The notes: a model not told the origin generated them from the sequence alone. Counted from the first letter of the stretch, positions 52,207 through 60,941 are shown. The stretch: DNA of 64,000 nt from Nocardiopsis potens DSM 45234 (GCF_000341105.1 NZ_ANBB01000046.1:62001-126000), one strand, 5' to 3'. Numbers and translations: made by a program.

Positions 52207-53568
52207 GTGGACCCGACGCACCATAGCGCCCTGGCCGCCGGGGCGGCCCTGTTCCCGTCGCCGACCGCCGCGGTCGCCGGCCTCCTGGCCGCGGTCGTGC
52301 TCGGCCTGCTCTCCGCCTTCCTGGTGGCCGCGGAGATCGCGGTCACCCGGGTCGCCGCGGGCGGCACCGGGGGGGCCGGAGGCAAGGACCCGTCCCGGCT
52401 GCAGGCCGTCGCGGCCGACCCGGGCAGGTTCCTCAACCTCGTCCTGATGCTCCGGGTGGCCTTCGAGGTGGCGGCGGTGGTCGCCGCCGCCGCGGGCTTC
52501 GCGGGCCTGCTCGGCGCCGGCTGGCCGGCGCTGCTGGCCACCCTCGTGGTGGTGATCCCGGTGGACTACGTGCTGATGGGCGTCACCCCGCGGATCCTGG
52601 GCCGGCAGTTCTCGGTCCCGGTCGCGGGCACGGCCGTGGCGCTGCTGGCCCCGGTCGCGGTGGTCCTCGGCCCGGTGGCCCAGGGCCTGGTCCGGCTGGG
52701 GCGCGGCCTCACCCCGCGGAACAAGGGCGAGCGCAGCGGCCCGTTCAGCAGCGAGGAGGAGCTGCGCCGCCTGGTCGACCTGGCCGAGCGCGGCCACGTG
52801 ATCGACGCCGAGGAGCGGGAGATGATCCACTCGGTGTTCAAGCTGGACGACACCGTCGTCCGCGAGGTCATGGTGCCGCGCACCGACATCGTCTTCATCG
52901 GCGGGGACGAGGGCCTGGACGACTGCCTGTCGCTCGCGCTGCGCAGCGGCTTCTCCCGGATCCCGGTGACCGGCGAGGACGAGGACGACGTGATCGGCAT
53001 CGTCTACCTGAAGGACGCCGCCGCGCTCATGCAGGAGCGGTGGGCCCGCGGGGAGGACGAGCGGGGCCCGGTGCCCACCGCGCGCGAGGTGATGCGCCCG
53101 GCCAGCTACGTGCCGGACTCCAAGCCGATCGACGAGCTCCTCCGGGACATGCAGCGGCAGCGGATCCACGTCTCGGTGGTCATCGACGAGTACGGCGGCA
53201 CCGCCGGGCTGGTCACCATCGAGGACATCGTGGAGGAGATCGTCGGCGAGATCACCGACGAGTACGACGACGAGATCCCGCCGATCGAGCGGCTCGGCGA
53301 GGACCGGGCGCGGGTCACCGCGCGGCTGCCCCTGGGCGAGCTGGCCGAGCTCTTCGGCACCGAGGTGGACGCCCCGGAGGTGGACACCGTCGGCGGGCTG
53401 CTCGCCTACGCGCTGGGCCGGGTGCCGATCACCGGTTCCAAGGCGGACTACGCTGGTCTCAGGCTCACCGCGGAGAACCCCGCGGGCCGGCGCAACCGGA
53501 CCGCGACGATCCTGGTGGAGCGGATCGGCGAGGACGGCGGTGCCGGGCCGGGCGTTCCGCGGGACTGA
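52207..53568 (+). CDS. hemolysin C / CorC-type CNNM-CBS membrane protein
   Basis: A 453-residue inner-membrane protein of the HlyC/CorC family, linked to magnesium or cobalt transport. The N-terminal DUF21/CNNM domain (about 20-190) has four hydrophobic segments. A tandem CBS pair follows (VREVMVPRTDIVFIGGDEGLDDCLSLALRSGFSRIPVTGED ... AREVMRPASYVPDSKPIDELLRDMQRQRIHVSVVIDEYGGTAGLVTIEDIVEEIVGEI). The CorC_HlyC C-terminal domain runs from about 365 to 435. The start is a GTG two bases after ybeY. It belongs to the phoH-ybeY-corC-era run conserved in bacteria. Confidence 0.93.
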   Translation: MDPTHHSALAAGAALFPSPTAAVAGLLAAVVLGLLSAFLVAAEIAVTRVAAGGTGGAGGKDPSRLQAVAADPGRFLNLVLMLRVAFEVAAVVAAAAGFAGLLGAGWPALLATLVVVIPVDYVLMGVTPRILGRQFSVPVAGTAVALLAPVAVVLGPVAQGLVRLGRGLTPRNKGERSGPFSSEEELRRLVDLAERGHVIDAEEREMIHSVFKLDDTVVREVMVPRTDIVFIGGDEGLDDCLSLALRSGFSRIPVTGEDEDDVIGIVYLKDAAALMQERWARGEDERGPVPTAREVMRPASYVPDSKPIDELLRDMQRQRIHVSVVIDEYGGTAGLVTIEDIVEEIVGEITDEYDDEIPPIERLGEDRARVTARLPLGELAELFGTEVDAPEVDTVGGLLAYALGRVPITGSKADYAGLRLTAENPAGRRNRTATILVERIGEDGGAGPGVPRD

Positions 53569-53628
53569 GCCCCCGCCTGCGCCGGCGCGGCGCGCCCGGC
53601 CGTGCCGACACCTCTGCGAAGGAGACCA

Positions 53629-53979
53629 GTGACCGACGATCAGCGCCCGGAACTCGGGGCCGAGGACGAGAAGCTCATCACCCTGGCGCGCGCCTCGCGC
53701 GCCCGCACCGGCGCGGCCGAGGGCGCCGCCGTGCGCGACGAGACCGGCCGCACCTACACCGCGGCCACGGTCGCCCTGCCCAGCCTCAGGCTGACCGCGC
53801 TGCAGGCGGCGGCCGCCGCCGCGGTCTCCAGCGAGGCCGCCGCCCTGGAGGCGGCGGTGGTCGTCGGCGCCGGAGGCGAGCTGAGCGCGGACGACCTCGC
53901 CGTCGCCGCGGACCTGAAGACCCCGCTGGTGGTGCTGGCGGCCCCGGACGGGACCCCCACCGCCGTCACCCGCTCCTGA
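53629..53979 (+). CDS. cytidine deaminase-like protein lacking zinc ligands
   Basis: A 116-residue protein at the place where actinobacteria often carry a gene annotated as cytidine deaminase, between corC and era. The pattern KLITLARASRARTGAAEGAAVRDETGRTYTAATVALPSLRLTALQAAAAAAVSS follows the CDA fold (helix, strand pair, helix). The protein contains no His and no Cys at all. The (H/C)xE and PCxxC zinc site of active cytidine deaminases is therefore missing and catalysis by that mechanism is excluded. GGAG lies five bases before the GTG at 53629. Confidence 0.83.
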   Translation: MTDDQRPELGAEDEKLITLARASRARTGAAEGAAVRDETGRTYTAATVALPSLRLTALQAAAAAAVSSEAAALEAAVVVGAGGELSADDLAVAADLKTPLVVLAAPDGTPTAVTRS

Positions 53980-54070
53980 CGCGGACGGGGCGGGCCGCGC
54001 ACCGGAGGACACCGGAGCGCCGCCGCACCGTCCGCGCGGCCCGCCCGCACCGCATGAACGTGAGACATCC

Positions 54071-55039
54071 ATGGACGAGCTCGACCTCGAAAGACTCCGC
54101 ACCCCGCTGCCGCCGCTCTCCTACCCGGAGGGCTTCCGCAGCGGCTTCGCGTGCTTCGTCGGCCGCCCCAACGTGGGCAAGTCGACGCTGATGAACGCGC
54201 TGGTGGGGCAGAAGGTCGCCATCACCAGCAACCGCCCGCAGACCACCCGGCGCACCGTGCGCGGCATCGTGCACCGTCCGGACTCCCAGCTGATCATCGT
54301 GGACACCCCGGGCCTGCACAAGCCGCGCACCCTGCTGGGCGAGCGGCTGGACAGCCTGGTCCGCTCCACCCTGGTGGAGGTGGACGTGATCGGCTTCTGC
54401 GTGCCGGCCGACGAGCCGATCGGCCGCGGCGACACCTACATCGCCCGGGAGCTGGCCGCGCAGCGGGAGACCCCGGTGGTCGCGCTGGTCACCAAGACCG
54501 ACAAGGCCACCCGCGAGCAGGTCGCCGAGCAGCTGCTGGCCGTCCAGGAGCTGGGCGGGTGGACCGACATCGTGCCGGTCTCCGCGGAGAGCGGGGAGAA
54601 CCTGGACCGGGCCGCCGACGTGCTCTGCGGCCACCTGCCGGAGGGGCCGCCGCTCTACCCGGACGGCGACCTCACCGACGAGCCGGACGAGATGCTCGTC
54701 GCCGAGCTGGTCCGGGAGGCCGCCCTGGAGGGCGTCCGGGACGAGCTGCCGCACTCGATCGCGGTGATGGTGGACGAGATGGGCCCGCGCGAGGGCGCCC
54801 GGCAGGGCCGGGAGCTCACCGACATCTACGCCTCGCTCTACGTGGAGCGCCCCAGCCAGAAGGCGATCGTCATCGGCTCCAAGGGCGAGCGGCTGCGCCG
54901 GGTGGGCACCGCGGCCCGCAAGCAGATCGAGGCGCTGCTGGGCACCCGGGTCTACCTCGACCTGCGGGTGCGGGTGGCCAAGGACTGGCAGCGCGACCCC
55001 AAGCAGCTCCGCCGGCTCGGCTTCGACCAGCAGACCTGA
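54071..55039 (+). CDS. era: GTPase Era
   Basis: Ribosome-assembly GTPase binding the 3' end of 16S rRNA. The 322-residue protein has P-loop GRPNVGKST (about 31-39), switch I region RPQTTRRTVRGI, switch II VDTPGLHKPR, TKTD and SAESG. The C-terminal KH domain follows (VERPSQKAIVIGSKGERLRRVGTAARKQIEALLGTRVYLDLRVRVAKDWQRD, about 258-309). An actinobacterial N-terminal extension of about 22 residues is present. It closes the phoH-ybeY-corC-CDA-era run; a large palindrome follows the stop by nine bases. Confidence 0.97.
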   Translation: MDELDLERLRTPLPPLSYPEGFRSGFACFVGRPNVGKSTLMNALVGQKVAITSNRPQTTRRTVRGIVHRPDSQLIIVDTPGLHKPRTLLGERLDSLVRSTLVEVDVIGFCVPADEPIGRGDTYIARELAAQRETPVVALVTKTDKATREQVAEQLLAVQELGGWTDIVPVSAESGENLDRAADVLCGHLPEGPPLYPDGDLTDEPDEMLVAELVREAALEGVRDELPHSIAVMVDEMGPREGARQGRELTDIYASLYVERPSQKAIVIGSKGERLRRVGTAARKQIEALLGTRVYLDLRVRVAKDWQRDPKQLRRLGFDQQT

Positions 55040-55048
55040 CCCCAGGGC

Positions 55049-55110
55049 GATGATCTTGACGTTGCGGGGGTAACAGAGCGCTCTGACACCCCCGCAACGT
55101 CAAGATCATC
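55049..55110. repeat. 62-bp near-perfect palindrome, era / iclR terminator
   Basis: Each 31-base arm starts GATGATCTTGACG, continues with TTGCGGGGGT and ends at the centre with CAGAGC. The two arms differ at two of 31 pairs. It lies between the convergent era and IclR genes and could act as a bidirectional terminator. A single arm recurs at 12557-12588, so this is a dispersed repeat rather than an ordinary terminator. Confidence 0.85.
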
Positions 55111-55170
55111 GGGGGCGGGACCGGTGCGGTCCCCCTCCCGCGCCGGGGCGGTGCGGGAGGGGAGCGGCGG

Positions 55171-56031
55171 CTAGCTCTGGTGGTTCAGGTCGCCGGCCAG
55201 GGCGAGGGCGGCGCGCTGCACGATCGGCGCGGCCTTGTCCACGAACTCCCAGCTGACCCGGGCCTCCGGGCCGGAGATGGAGACGGCCATCATGGCGGGG
55301 CCGCCGAGCACCGGGACGGCCAGGCAGCGGACCCCGATCTCCTGCTCGCCGTCGTCGATGGCGTAGCCCCGCTCCCGGATGCGCACCATCTCCTCGGCGA
55401 ACGCCTCCGGGGTGCTGATGGTGCGGTCGGTGGCGGCGGGCATGCCGGTCCGGCCGACGGTGGCCAGCGCCTCCTCCTCGGGCAGCTGGGCCAGGAGCGC
55501 CTTGCCCACGCCCGCGGAGTGCGGCAGCACCCTCCGGCCCACCTCGGTGAACATCCGCATCGCGTGCGGCGAGGGGACCTGGGCGACGTAGACCACCTTG
55601 TCCCCGTCGAGCATCGCCAGGTTGGCGGTCTCGCCGAGCTCGTCCACCAGCTGCGCCAGGTGCGGCCGGGCCCAGGTGCCGAGCATCCGCGACGCGCTCT
55701 CGCCCAGTCCGATCAGCCGCGGCCCCAGCGCGTACCGGCGCGAGGGGAGCTGGCGCACGTACCCGTTGTCCACCAGGGTGCGGATGATGCGGTGGATGGT
55801 GGGGAGCGGCAGCCCGGAGGAGTCGGCGAGCTGGCTCAGCGAGATCTCCCCGCCCGCGTCGGCCATGATCTCCAACAGGGCGAACGCGCGGTCGAGCGAC
55901 TGCACCCCGCCAGCTCTCGCCCGGGGGACGTCGCCAGAGGGGGCGCCCTCGATCGAGGTCTGTGACGTTGCCAAAGGTCTCCAGCTCCCATCGCCTGGCC
56001 GCCGCGGTCGTGCGGTGGCCGTCAGGATCAT
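55171..56031 (-). CDS. allR: IclR family regulator, AllR-like
   Basis: A repressor of up to 286 residues. It has the winged helix GVQSLDRAFALLEIMADAGGEISLSQLADSSGLPLPTIHRIIRTLVDNGYVRQLPSRRYALGPRL. The IclR effector domain has TANLAMLDGDKVVYVAQVPSPHAMRMF, VLPHSAGVGKALLAQLPEEE and GYAIDDGEQEIGVRCLAVPVLGGPAMMAVSISGP. It matches the allantoin/glyoxylate regulators of streptomycetes, and the adjacent aldolase and allantoinase genes support this. The start is uncertain: ATG 56031 lies ten bases after the operator-like site, while a TTG at 55974 has GGAG. The symbol is by analogy. Confidence 0.88.
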   Translation of the reverse strand: MILTATARPRRPGDGSWRPLATSQTSIEGAPSGDVPRARAGGVQSLDRAFALLEIMADAGGEISLSQLADSSGLPLPTIHRIIRTLVDNGYVRQLPSRRYALGPRLIGLGESASRMLGTWARPHLAQLVDELGETANLAMLDGDKVVYVAQVPSPHAMRMFTEVGRRVLPHSAGVGKALLAQLPEEEALATVGRTGMPAATDRTISTPEAFAEEMVRIRERGYAIDDGEQEIGVRCLAVPVLGGPAMMAVSISGPEARVSWEFVDKAAPIVQRAALALAGDLNHQS

Positions 56032-56040
56032 CCGGTCTCA

Positions 56041-56055
56041 TTCTGCGATACGGAA
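56041..56055. promoter_or_regulatory. candidate AllR operator before iclR gene
   Basis: On the iclR strand TTCCGTATCGCAGAA, a TTC-N9-GAA dyad agreeing at 12 of 15 positions with the site before the aldolase gene. It sits ten bases before the ATG at 56031, over the likely -10, consistent with autorepression. Confidence 0.68.
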
Positions 56056-56223
56056 GTAGAGGGACGCCAATGGCGGCGCCCCGCAGCCGCATCCCGGTCC
56101 CCGCCCGCGCGCCCTCCGGGCGTGAACCGGTGCCCCGCCGCAGGTCCTCGGCGGCGTTCTGCTCCTCATCGGTGCTCGGGTCCGCGGGCCCGGCACGGGA
56201 AGCCCGCACCGAACCCCTTGTTC

Positions 56224-56258
56224 TTCCGAATTGTAGAAGTTAGTGTCCGCTATATAAA
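56224..56258 (+). promoter_or_regulatory. aldolase-allB promoter with AllR-type operator
   Basis: TTCCGAATTGTAGAA (56224-56238) overlaps a TTGTAG -35 (56231-56236). Sixteen bases downstream is TATAAA (56253-56258) in a strikingly AT-rich patch. A bound IclR protein would cover the -35. The site matches those before iclR and, more weakly, aceB. Confidence 0.7.
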
Positions 56259-56323
56259 AGATCTAGCGGGTGGCGTTTTCCTCTTCGCGCCACCCGGCGA
56301 CAGCCACGGAAGGGAAGTACCAA

Positions 56324-57622
56324 GTGGGAGAGCAGGAGGCCGCGCAGAGCGGGCGGCGGTTGGCCGGAATCGGCCTCGGCGAGCTCGCCGACGCACTCGA
56401 CGCGCGGCTCGCGGACGCCGACGCGCGGCTCATCGCGCAGTACCCCGGGGACTCCGGCCGGCGCCAGCCGGTGCACACCGTCTACGTCCCGGCCGACCAG
56501 GTGCGCGCCGGGCTCTGCGCCGAGTGGGGAGAGCAGGCGCTGGCCTCCCTGGACGAGTTCGCGCCCGACGCCGAGACGCTGGCCGCGGCGGCCGGCATGG
56601 ACCCGGGCGCGGTGGCCGACGCGCTCCCCCGGGTGCGCGCCAAGCTCGCCGGGGAGCCGATCGAGGACCTCCGCGTCGACCTGGAGGACGGCTACGGGGC
56701 CCGCTCCGACGAGGAGGAGGACGCCCACGTCGCCTCCGCCGTCGCCGCGCTCGCCGCCGACCTGGACGCCGGCCAGGCCCCGCCCTACTTCGGGGTGCGG
56801 ATGAAGGGCATGGAGTCCGCCGGGCGCCGCCGCGGCCTGCGCAGCCTCGCCCTGTTCATCGGCGGGCTGCTGGACGCCGCCGGCCGCCTCCCCGAGGGCT
56901 TCGTGTTCACCCTGCCCAAGATCACCTCGGTCGACCAGGTGGAGGCCATGGTCTGGGCGTCCGAGCAGCTGGAGAAGCGGTTCGGGCTGCCCGCCGGCCG
57001 GCTCGGCTTCGAGCTGCAGATCGAGACCCCGCAGTCGGTGCTCACCCCGGACGGCGCCGCCGCGGTCGCGCGGATGGTGCACGCCGGCGAGGGCCGGGTG
57101 ACCGCCCTGCACTACGGCACCTACGACTACAGCGCCGCGGTGGGCGTCACCGCCGCCTTCCAGAGCATGGCGCACCCGGCCGCCGACCACGCCAAGGCGG
57201 TCATGCAGCTCGCCGCGGCCGGCACCGGGGTGTGGCTCTCCGACGGCTCCACCAACGTGGTGCCGGTGGGCGGCCGCGAGCAGGTGCACGCCGCCTGGGC
57301 GCTCCACGCGGGCCTGGTCCGCCGTTCCCTGGAGCGCGCCTACTACCAGGGCTGGGACCTCCACCCGCACCAGCTGCCCACCCGCTACCTGGCCACCTAC
57401 GCCTTCTACCGGGAGGCGTTCGAGCCCGCGGCCGCGCGGCTCAAGGCCTACCTGGGCGCGGCCGGCGGCGGCGTGCTGGACGAGCCGGCCACCGCGCAGG
57501 CGCTCGCCTCCGCCCTGGTGCGCGGCTGCAACTGCGGCGCCCTGGAGGAGGCCGAGGTCGAGGCGGCCACCGGGGTCGGCTCCGAGGTGCTGCGCGGTTT
57601 CGCCGACCGCAGGGTCGGCTGA
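56324..57622 (+). CDS. CitE/HpcH-HpaI aldolase-like protein (DUF6986 type)
   Basis: A 432-residue protein related to citrate-lyase-beta/HpcH aldolases and malyl-CoA lyases. Visible are EDLRVDLEDGYGARSDEEEDAHV with acidic metal-binding residues (about 106-128), YFGVRMKGMESAGRRRGLRSLALF, and FVFTLPKITSVDQVEAM. GFELQIETPQSVLTPDG with the catalytic-type Glu (about 225-241) and TALHYGTYDYSAAVGV follow. The GTG at 56324 follows GGAAGGGAA at proper distance; an ATG at 56270 is possible. It is probably co-transcribed with allB (53 bp). Its substrate is unproven; a role with glyoxylate-derived compounds is suggested by context only. Confidence 0.83.
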   Translation: MGEQEAAQSGRRLAGIGLGELADALDARLADADARLIAQYPGDSGRRQPVHTVYVPADQVRAGLCAEWGEQALASLDEFAPDAETLAAAAGMDPGAVADALPRVRAKLAGEPIEDLRVDLEDGYGARSDEEEDAHVASAVAALAADLDAGQAPPYFGVRMKGMESAGRRRGLRSLALFIGGLLDAAGRLPEGFVFTLPKITSVDQVEAMVWASEQLEKRFGLPAGRLGFELQIETPQSVLTPDGAAAVARMVHAGEGRVTALHYGTYDYSAAVGVTAAFQSMAHPAADHAKAVMQLAAAGTGVWLSDGSTNVVPVGGREQVHAAWALHAGLVRRSLERAYYQGWDLHPHQLPTRYLATYAFYREAFEPAAARLKAYLGAAGGGVLDEPATAQALASALVRGCNCGALEEAEVEAATGVGSEVLRGFADRRVG

Positions 57623-57675
57623 ACCGCCCGGCGGAGCGGATCGGAACCGGTAACACCAGCGGGAACGGGAGAACC

Positions 57676-59028
57676 ATGCCTGAACACGACTACGAGCTCG
57701 TCGTCCGCGCACGCCGGGCCATCACCCCCGAGGGCGAGCGCCCGGTGGCGATCGGGGTCCGCGGCGGGCGGATCGCCGAGATCGCCGGCGCCGACGCGCC
57801 GCTGGACGGTGCGCGCACCGTCCAGACCGCCGAGGACGAGGTGCTGCTGCCCGGCCTGGTCGACAGCCACGTGCACGTCAACGAGCCCGGCCGGACCGAC
57901 TGGGAGGGCTTCGCCAGCGCCACCCGGGCGGCCGCCGCCGGCGGCGTCACCACCATCGTCGACATGCCGCTGAACAGCATCCCGCCGACCACCACGGCCG
58001 AGGGGCTGCGGGTGAAGCGGGAGGCCGCCGAGGGCCAGGTCGCGGTGGACGTCGGCTTCTGGGGCGGCGCGGTGCCGGAGAACAGCGCCCCGGGGGAGAC
58101 CGGGGAGCTGACCGCCCTGTACGGGCAGGGCGTCTACGGCTTCAAGTCGTTCCTCTCGCCGTCCGGTGTGGACGAGTTCGGCCACCTCACCCCGGAGCTG
58201 TACCGCTCCGCCGCGGCGGCCATCGGGGAGCTGGGCGGCACCATCATCGTGCACGCCGAGGACCCGGGGCTGCTGGAGTCGGCGCCCGCCGCTTCCGGCC
58301 CGGAGTACGCCTCCTTCCTCGCCTCCCGCCCGGACGAGGCCGAGCACGAGGCGATCCGCCTGGTCATCGAGACCGCCCGGCAGACCGGGACCCGCTCGCA
58401 CATCCTGCACCTGTCCACCGCCACGGCCCTGCCGATGATCGAGAAGGCCAGGGCGGACGGCGTCCCGCTGACCGTGGAGACCTGCCCGCACTACCTGACC
58501 ATCGCCGCGGAGGAGGTGCCCGCGGGCGCCACCCAGTTCAAGTGCTGCCCGCCGATCCGCGGCGCGGCCAACCGCGACGCGCTGTGGCGGGCGCTGGCCG
58601 ACGGGGTGATCGACTGCGTGGTCAGCGACCACTCGCCGAGCACCGTGGACCTGAAGGACCTGGACACCGGCGACTTCGGCACCGCCTGGGGCGGCGTCTC
58701 CGGCCTCCAGGTGGGCTTCTCCGCGGTGTGGAGCGAGGCGAGCGCGCGCGGCCACTCGCTGGCCGACGTGGTGCGCTGGATGGCCTCCGGCCCGGTCCGG
58801 GTGGCCGGCCTCACCGGCAAGGGCGCGCTGGCGGTCGGCAACGACGCGGACTTCGCCGTGGTCGCCCCCGAGGCGCGCACCCGCATCGACGCCCGGACGC
58901 TGCAGCACAAGAACCCGCTGAGCGCCTACGACGGCCGGGAGCTCACCGGCGTCGTCCGCGCGACCTACCTGCGCGGTGAGCGGATCGACCCGGCCGCCCC
59001 CAAGGGCCGGCTGCTCCAGCGGTCCTGA
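57676..59028 (+). CDS. allB: allantoinase AllB
   Basis: Metal-dependent cyclic amidohydrolase opening allantoin to allantoate in purine breakdown. The 450-residue protein has LPGLVDSHVHVNEPGRTDWEGFASATRAAAAGGVTTIVDMPLNSIPPTTT (first two His ligands at about 66 and 68). YGFKSFLSPSGVDEFGH carries the Lys expected to be carbamylated, IIVHAEDPGL and HILHLSTATALPMI hold further His, and CVVSDHSPSTVDLK holds the Asp. FKCCPPIR and HKNPLSAYDGRELTG also match allantoinases over hydantoinases and dihydroorotases. No allantoicase gene follows in the window. A hairpin ends the transcript. Confidence 0.94.
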   Translation: MPEHDYELVVRARRAITPEGERPVAIGVRGGRIAEIAGADAPLDGARTVQTAEDEVLLPGLVDSHVHVNEPGRTDWEGFASATRAAAAGGVTTIVDMPLNSIPPTTTAEGLRVKREAAEGQVAVDVGFWGGAVPENSAPGETGELTALYGQGVYGFKSFLSPSGVDEFGHLTPELYRSAAAAIGELGGTIIVHAEDPGLLESAPAASGPEYASFLASRPDEAEHEAIRLVIETARQTGTRSHILHLSTATALPMIEKARADGVPLTVETCPHYLTIAAEEVPAGATQFKCCPPIRGAANRDALWRALADGVIDCVVSDHSPSTVDLKDLDTGDFGTAWGGVSGLQVGFSAVWSEASARGHSLADVVRWMASGPVRVAGLTGKGALAVGNDADFAVVAPEARTRIDARTLQHKNPLSAYDGRELTGVVRATYLRGERIDPAAPKGRLLQRS

Positions 59029-59039
59029 CCGACCCGGGA

Positions 59040-59068
59040 CCGGGGAAGGCCGCCGCACCCTTCCCCGG
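59040..59068 (+). terminator. allB terminator
   Basis: A perfect 10-bp stem CCGGGGAAGG with a nine-base loop lies 11 bp after the allB stop. Confidence 0.75.
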
Positions 59069-59080
59069 CCCCGTTCCCCC

Positions 59081-59198
59081 CTTCCGGCCCGGCCCCCCGC
59101 AGCGGGGGACCGGGCCTCCGTCGTGCCCGGTCCGACCTCCCTTCCGGCCCGGCCCCGCAGCGGGGGACCGGGCCTCCGCCGTGCCCGGTCCGACCTCC
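59081..59198 (+). repeat. tandem duplication, two ~59-bp units
   Basis: Units at 59081-59140 and 59141-59198 both begin CTTCCGGCCCGGCCCC and end GCCCGGTCCGACCTCC. They differ by a two-base C run and one C/T change, so the duplication is recent. It directly adjoins the left array of element B. Confidence 0.9.
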
Positions 59199-59199
59199 G

Positions 59200-59720
59200 G
59201 CCGGGCGCGGCGTCTCGCGGGGCGGGGGTCCAAGCGGGCGGCGAGGGCGGGAGGGGGACCGGCTGCTCGGGCGCGGCGTCTCGCGGAGCGAAGGTCAAGA
59301 CGGGCGGCGACGGCAGTGGTAGGGGCGGGGCCGGGCGTCCTAGCCGGGCGCGGCGCCTCACGGGGCGGGGGTTCAAACCGGCGGCGAGGGCGGGAGGGGG
59401 GACCGGCCGGTCGGTCGGGTACAGCCCCCCACGGGGCGAAGGTCAAAACGGGCAGCGACGGCGAAGGTAGGGCTGGGGCGGTGGCGGTCGCCCGGGCGCG
59501 GCGCTCCACGTAGCGGGGGTTCAAACCGGCGGCGAAGGCGGCGGTGGGGACCGGCTGGTCGGTCGGGCGCGGCGCCTCGCGGAGCGGAGGTACAAGCCGG
59601 CGGCGACGGCAGCGGTAGGGGAGGGGTGCAGGCGTCGCCCGGGCGCGCACCCCATGGGGCCGGGGTTCAAGCAGGCGGCGAAGGCGGGAGCGGAGTGGGC
59701 GCCGCGTTCACCGGCCCGGC
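59200..59720 (+). repeat. element B, left repeat array
   Basis: About seven tandem units of the same family as in element A, each starting GCGCGGCG and containing GGTTCAAACCGG or GGTCAAGACGGG and a GGCGACGGC segment. Endings GACCGGCTGGTCGGTCGG and GTCGCCCGG alternate. The unit sequences differ from each other more than in element A. Confidence 0.87.
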
Positions 59721-60240
59721 CCGCACCCAGCAGGGCGGCCTTATCCCCTATGCCCGGTTTGCGGCGGGGATCGGGCGGGGGCGGGAGTCCCCTGCGCACC
59801 CCCGCAGCACCCCGATTACATCTACCAGCGAGTAGTAAGCCCCCAGACCCCCATCGCCCCCTCGCCGATCACCCAGAGTGGCCAAGGCGGGCCCTCTCTG
59901 CAGGGCAAATCCGACATCTCACCCCCGCGCCATCCCTCCCCGGGTTCCGGCCCCCTGCCTTGCGGCCTTGCGGGCGGCTCGAACCCCCGAACACCGGCCC
60001 GGTCAGGGCGATTCGGGGCTTCCGGGGGCCGATCCGGGCCGGGATGCGCGCCCGGGAATCACCGGGGTGCTCTCGCGGTGCGCAGGGCGCACCACCCCGC
60101 CATCACCCTACGTATTCGCTCAGGTCAGAGAGGTGCAGCGGTTTCAGGGGCGGCCGGCCCCGGCGCCCGGGCGACACGGAAACGGCGAACCTGCCGCCCC
60201 CTACCCTCCCCGGCCGCCCCTCCCTGCTCTGCCGCACCCG
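59721..60240. repeat. element B, conserved core
   Basis: About 520 bp matching 11541-12060. The 41-base identical block is at 59806-59846, with the TTAC...GTAA dyad at 59816-59838. The right arm of the internal inverted repeat (GTGCTCTCGCGGTGCGC) is kept exactly, at about 60069-60085. The left arm (about 59795-59811) has several changes. No reading frame shows coding constraint relative to copy A. Confidence 0.85.
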
Positions 60241-60845
60241 ACCGACCGGCCGGCCGGTGCCCCTCCCCTCCCCGCCGTCGCCGCCGGTCTGAAGCTTCGC
60301 CCCGTGGGGCGCCGCGCTTGACCGACTGGCCGGTTCCCCTCCCTGCTCTCGCCGCCTGCTTGTACCCCCGCCCCGTGGGACGCCGCGCCCGGGTGACCAC
60401 CTGCGCCCCGGCCCTACCTTCGCCGTCGCTGCCCGCTTGTACCCCCGCCCCGTGGGGCGCCGCACCAGACCGACTGGCCGGCACGCCCTCCCGCCCTCGC
60501 CGCTGGTCTGAATCCCTGCCCCGCGAGACGCCGCGCCCGGGCGACCGCCTCCGCCCCGCCCCTTCCTTGGCCGTCGCCGCCTGCTTGGACCTTCGCTCTG
60601 CGGGGCGCCGCACCGGACCGACCGGCCGGTCCCCACCGCCGCCTTCGCCGCCTGCTTGAGCCCCCGCCCCGTGGGGCGCCGCGCCCGGCTGGGGCGCCTG
60701 GCCCTGTTCCTGCCGCTGCCGTCGCCGCCTGCTTGAACCGCCACCCCGTGGGGCGCCACGCCCGAGCGACTGGCTGGTACCCCCCTTCCTGCCCTCGCCG
60801 CCTGATCGGAGCTCGGCCCTGTGGGGTGCCGCGTTCGGGCGTGGG
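60235..60845 (-). repeat. element B, right repeat array (inverted)
   Basis: About eight to nine units in inverted orientation relative to the left array. On the + strand each shows CGCCGCCTGCTTG or similar, a CGCCCCGTGGGGCG short hairpin, and GACCGACTGGCCGG or a GGGGCGCCTGGCC variant. It is longer than the right array of element A. Confidence 0.85.
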
Positions 60846-60883
60846 CGCGGGTGCGGGAACCCTGCCCCGGCCGTTGCGGACGG

Positions 60884-60918
60884 GGAACGGCCCCGGGCGC
60901 GGTGCCCGGGGCCGTTCC
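60884..60918 (-). terminator. NCS2 permease 1 terminator
   Basis: A perfect 15-bp stem GGAACGGCCCCGGGC with a five-base loop lies 23 bp after the stop of the reverse-strand permease gene. Confidence 0.8.
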
Positions 60919-60941
60919 TGGGGGGTGGGGAGCGGAGGAGG

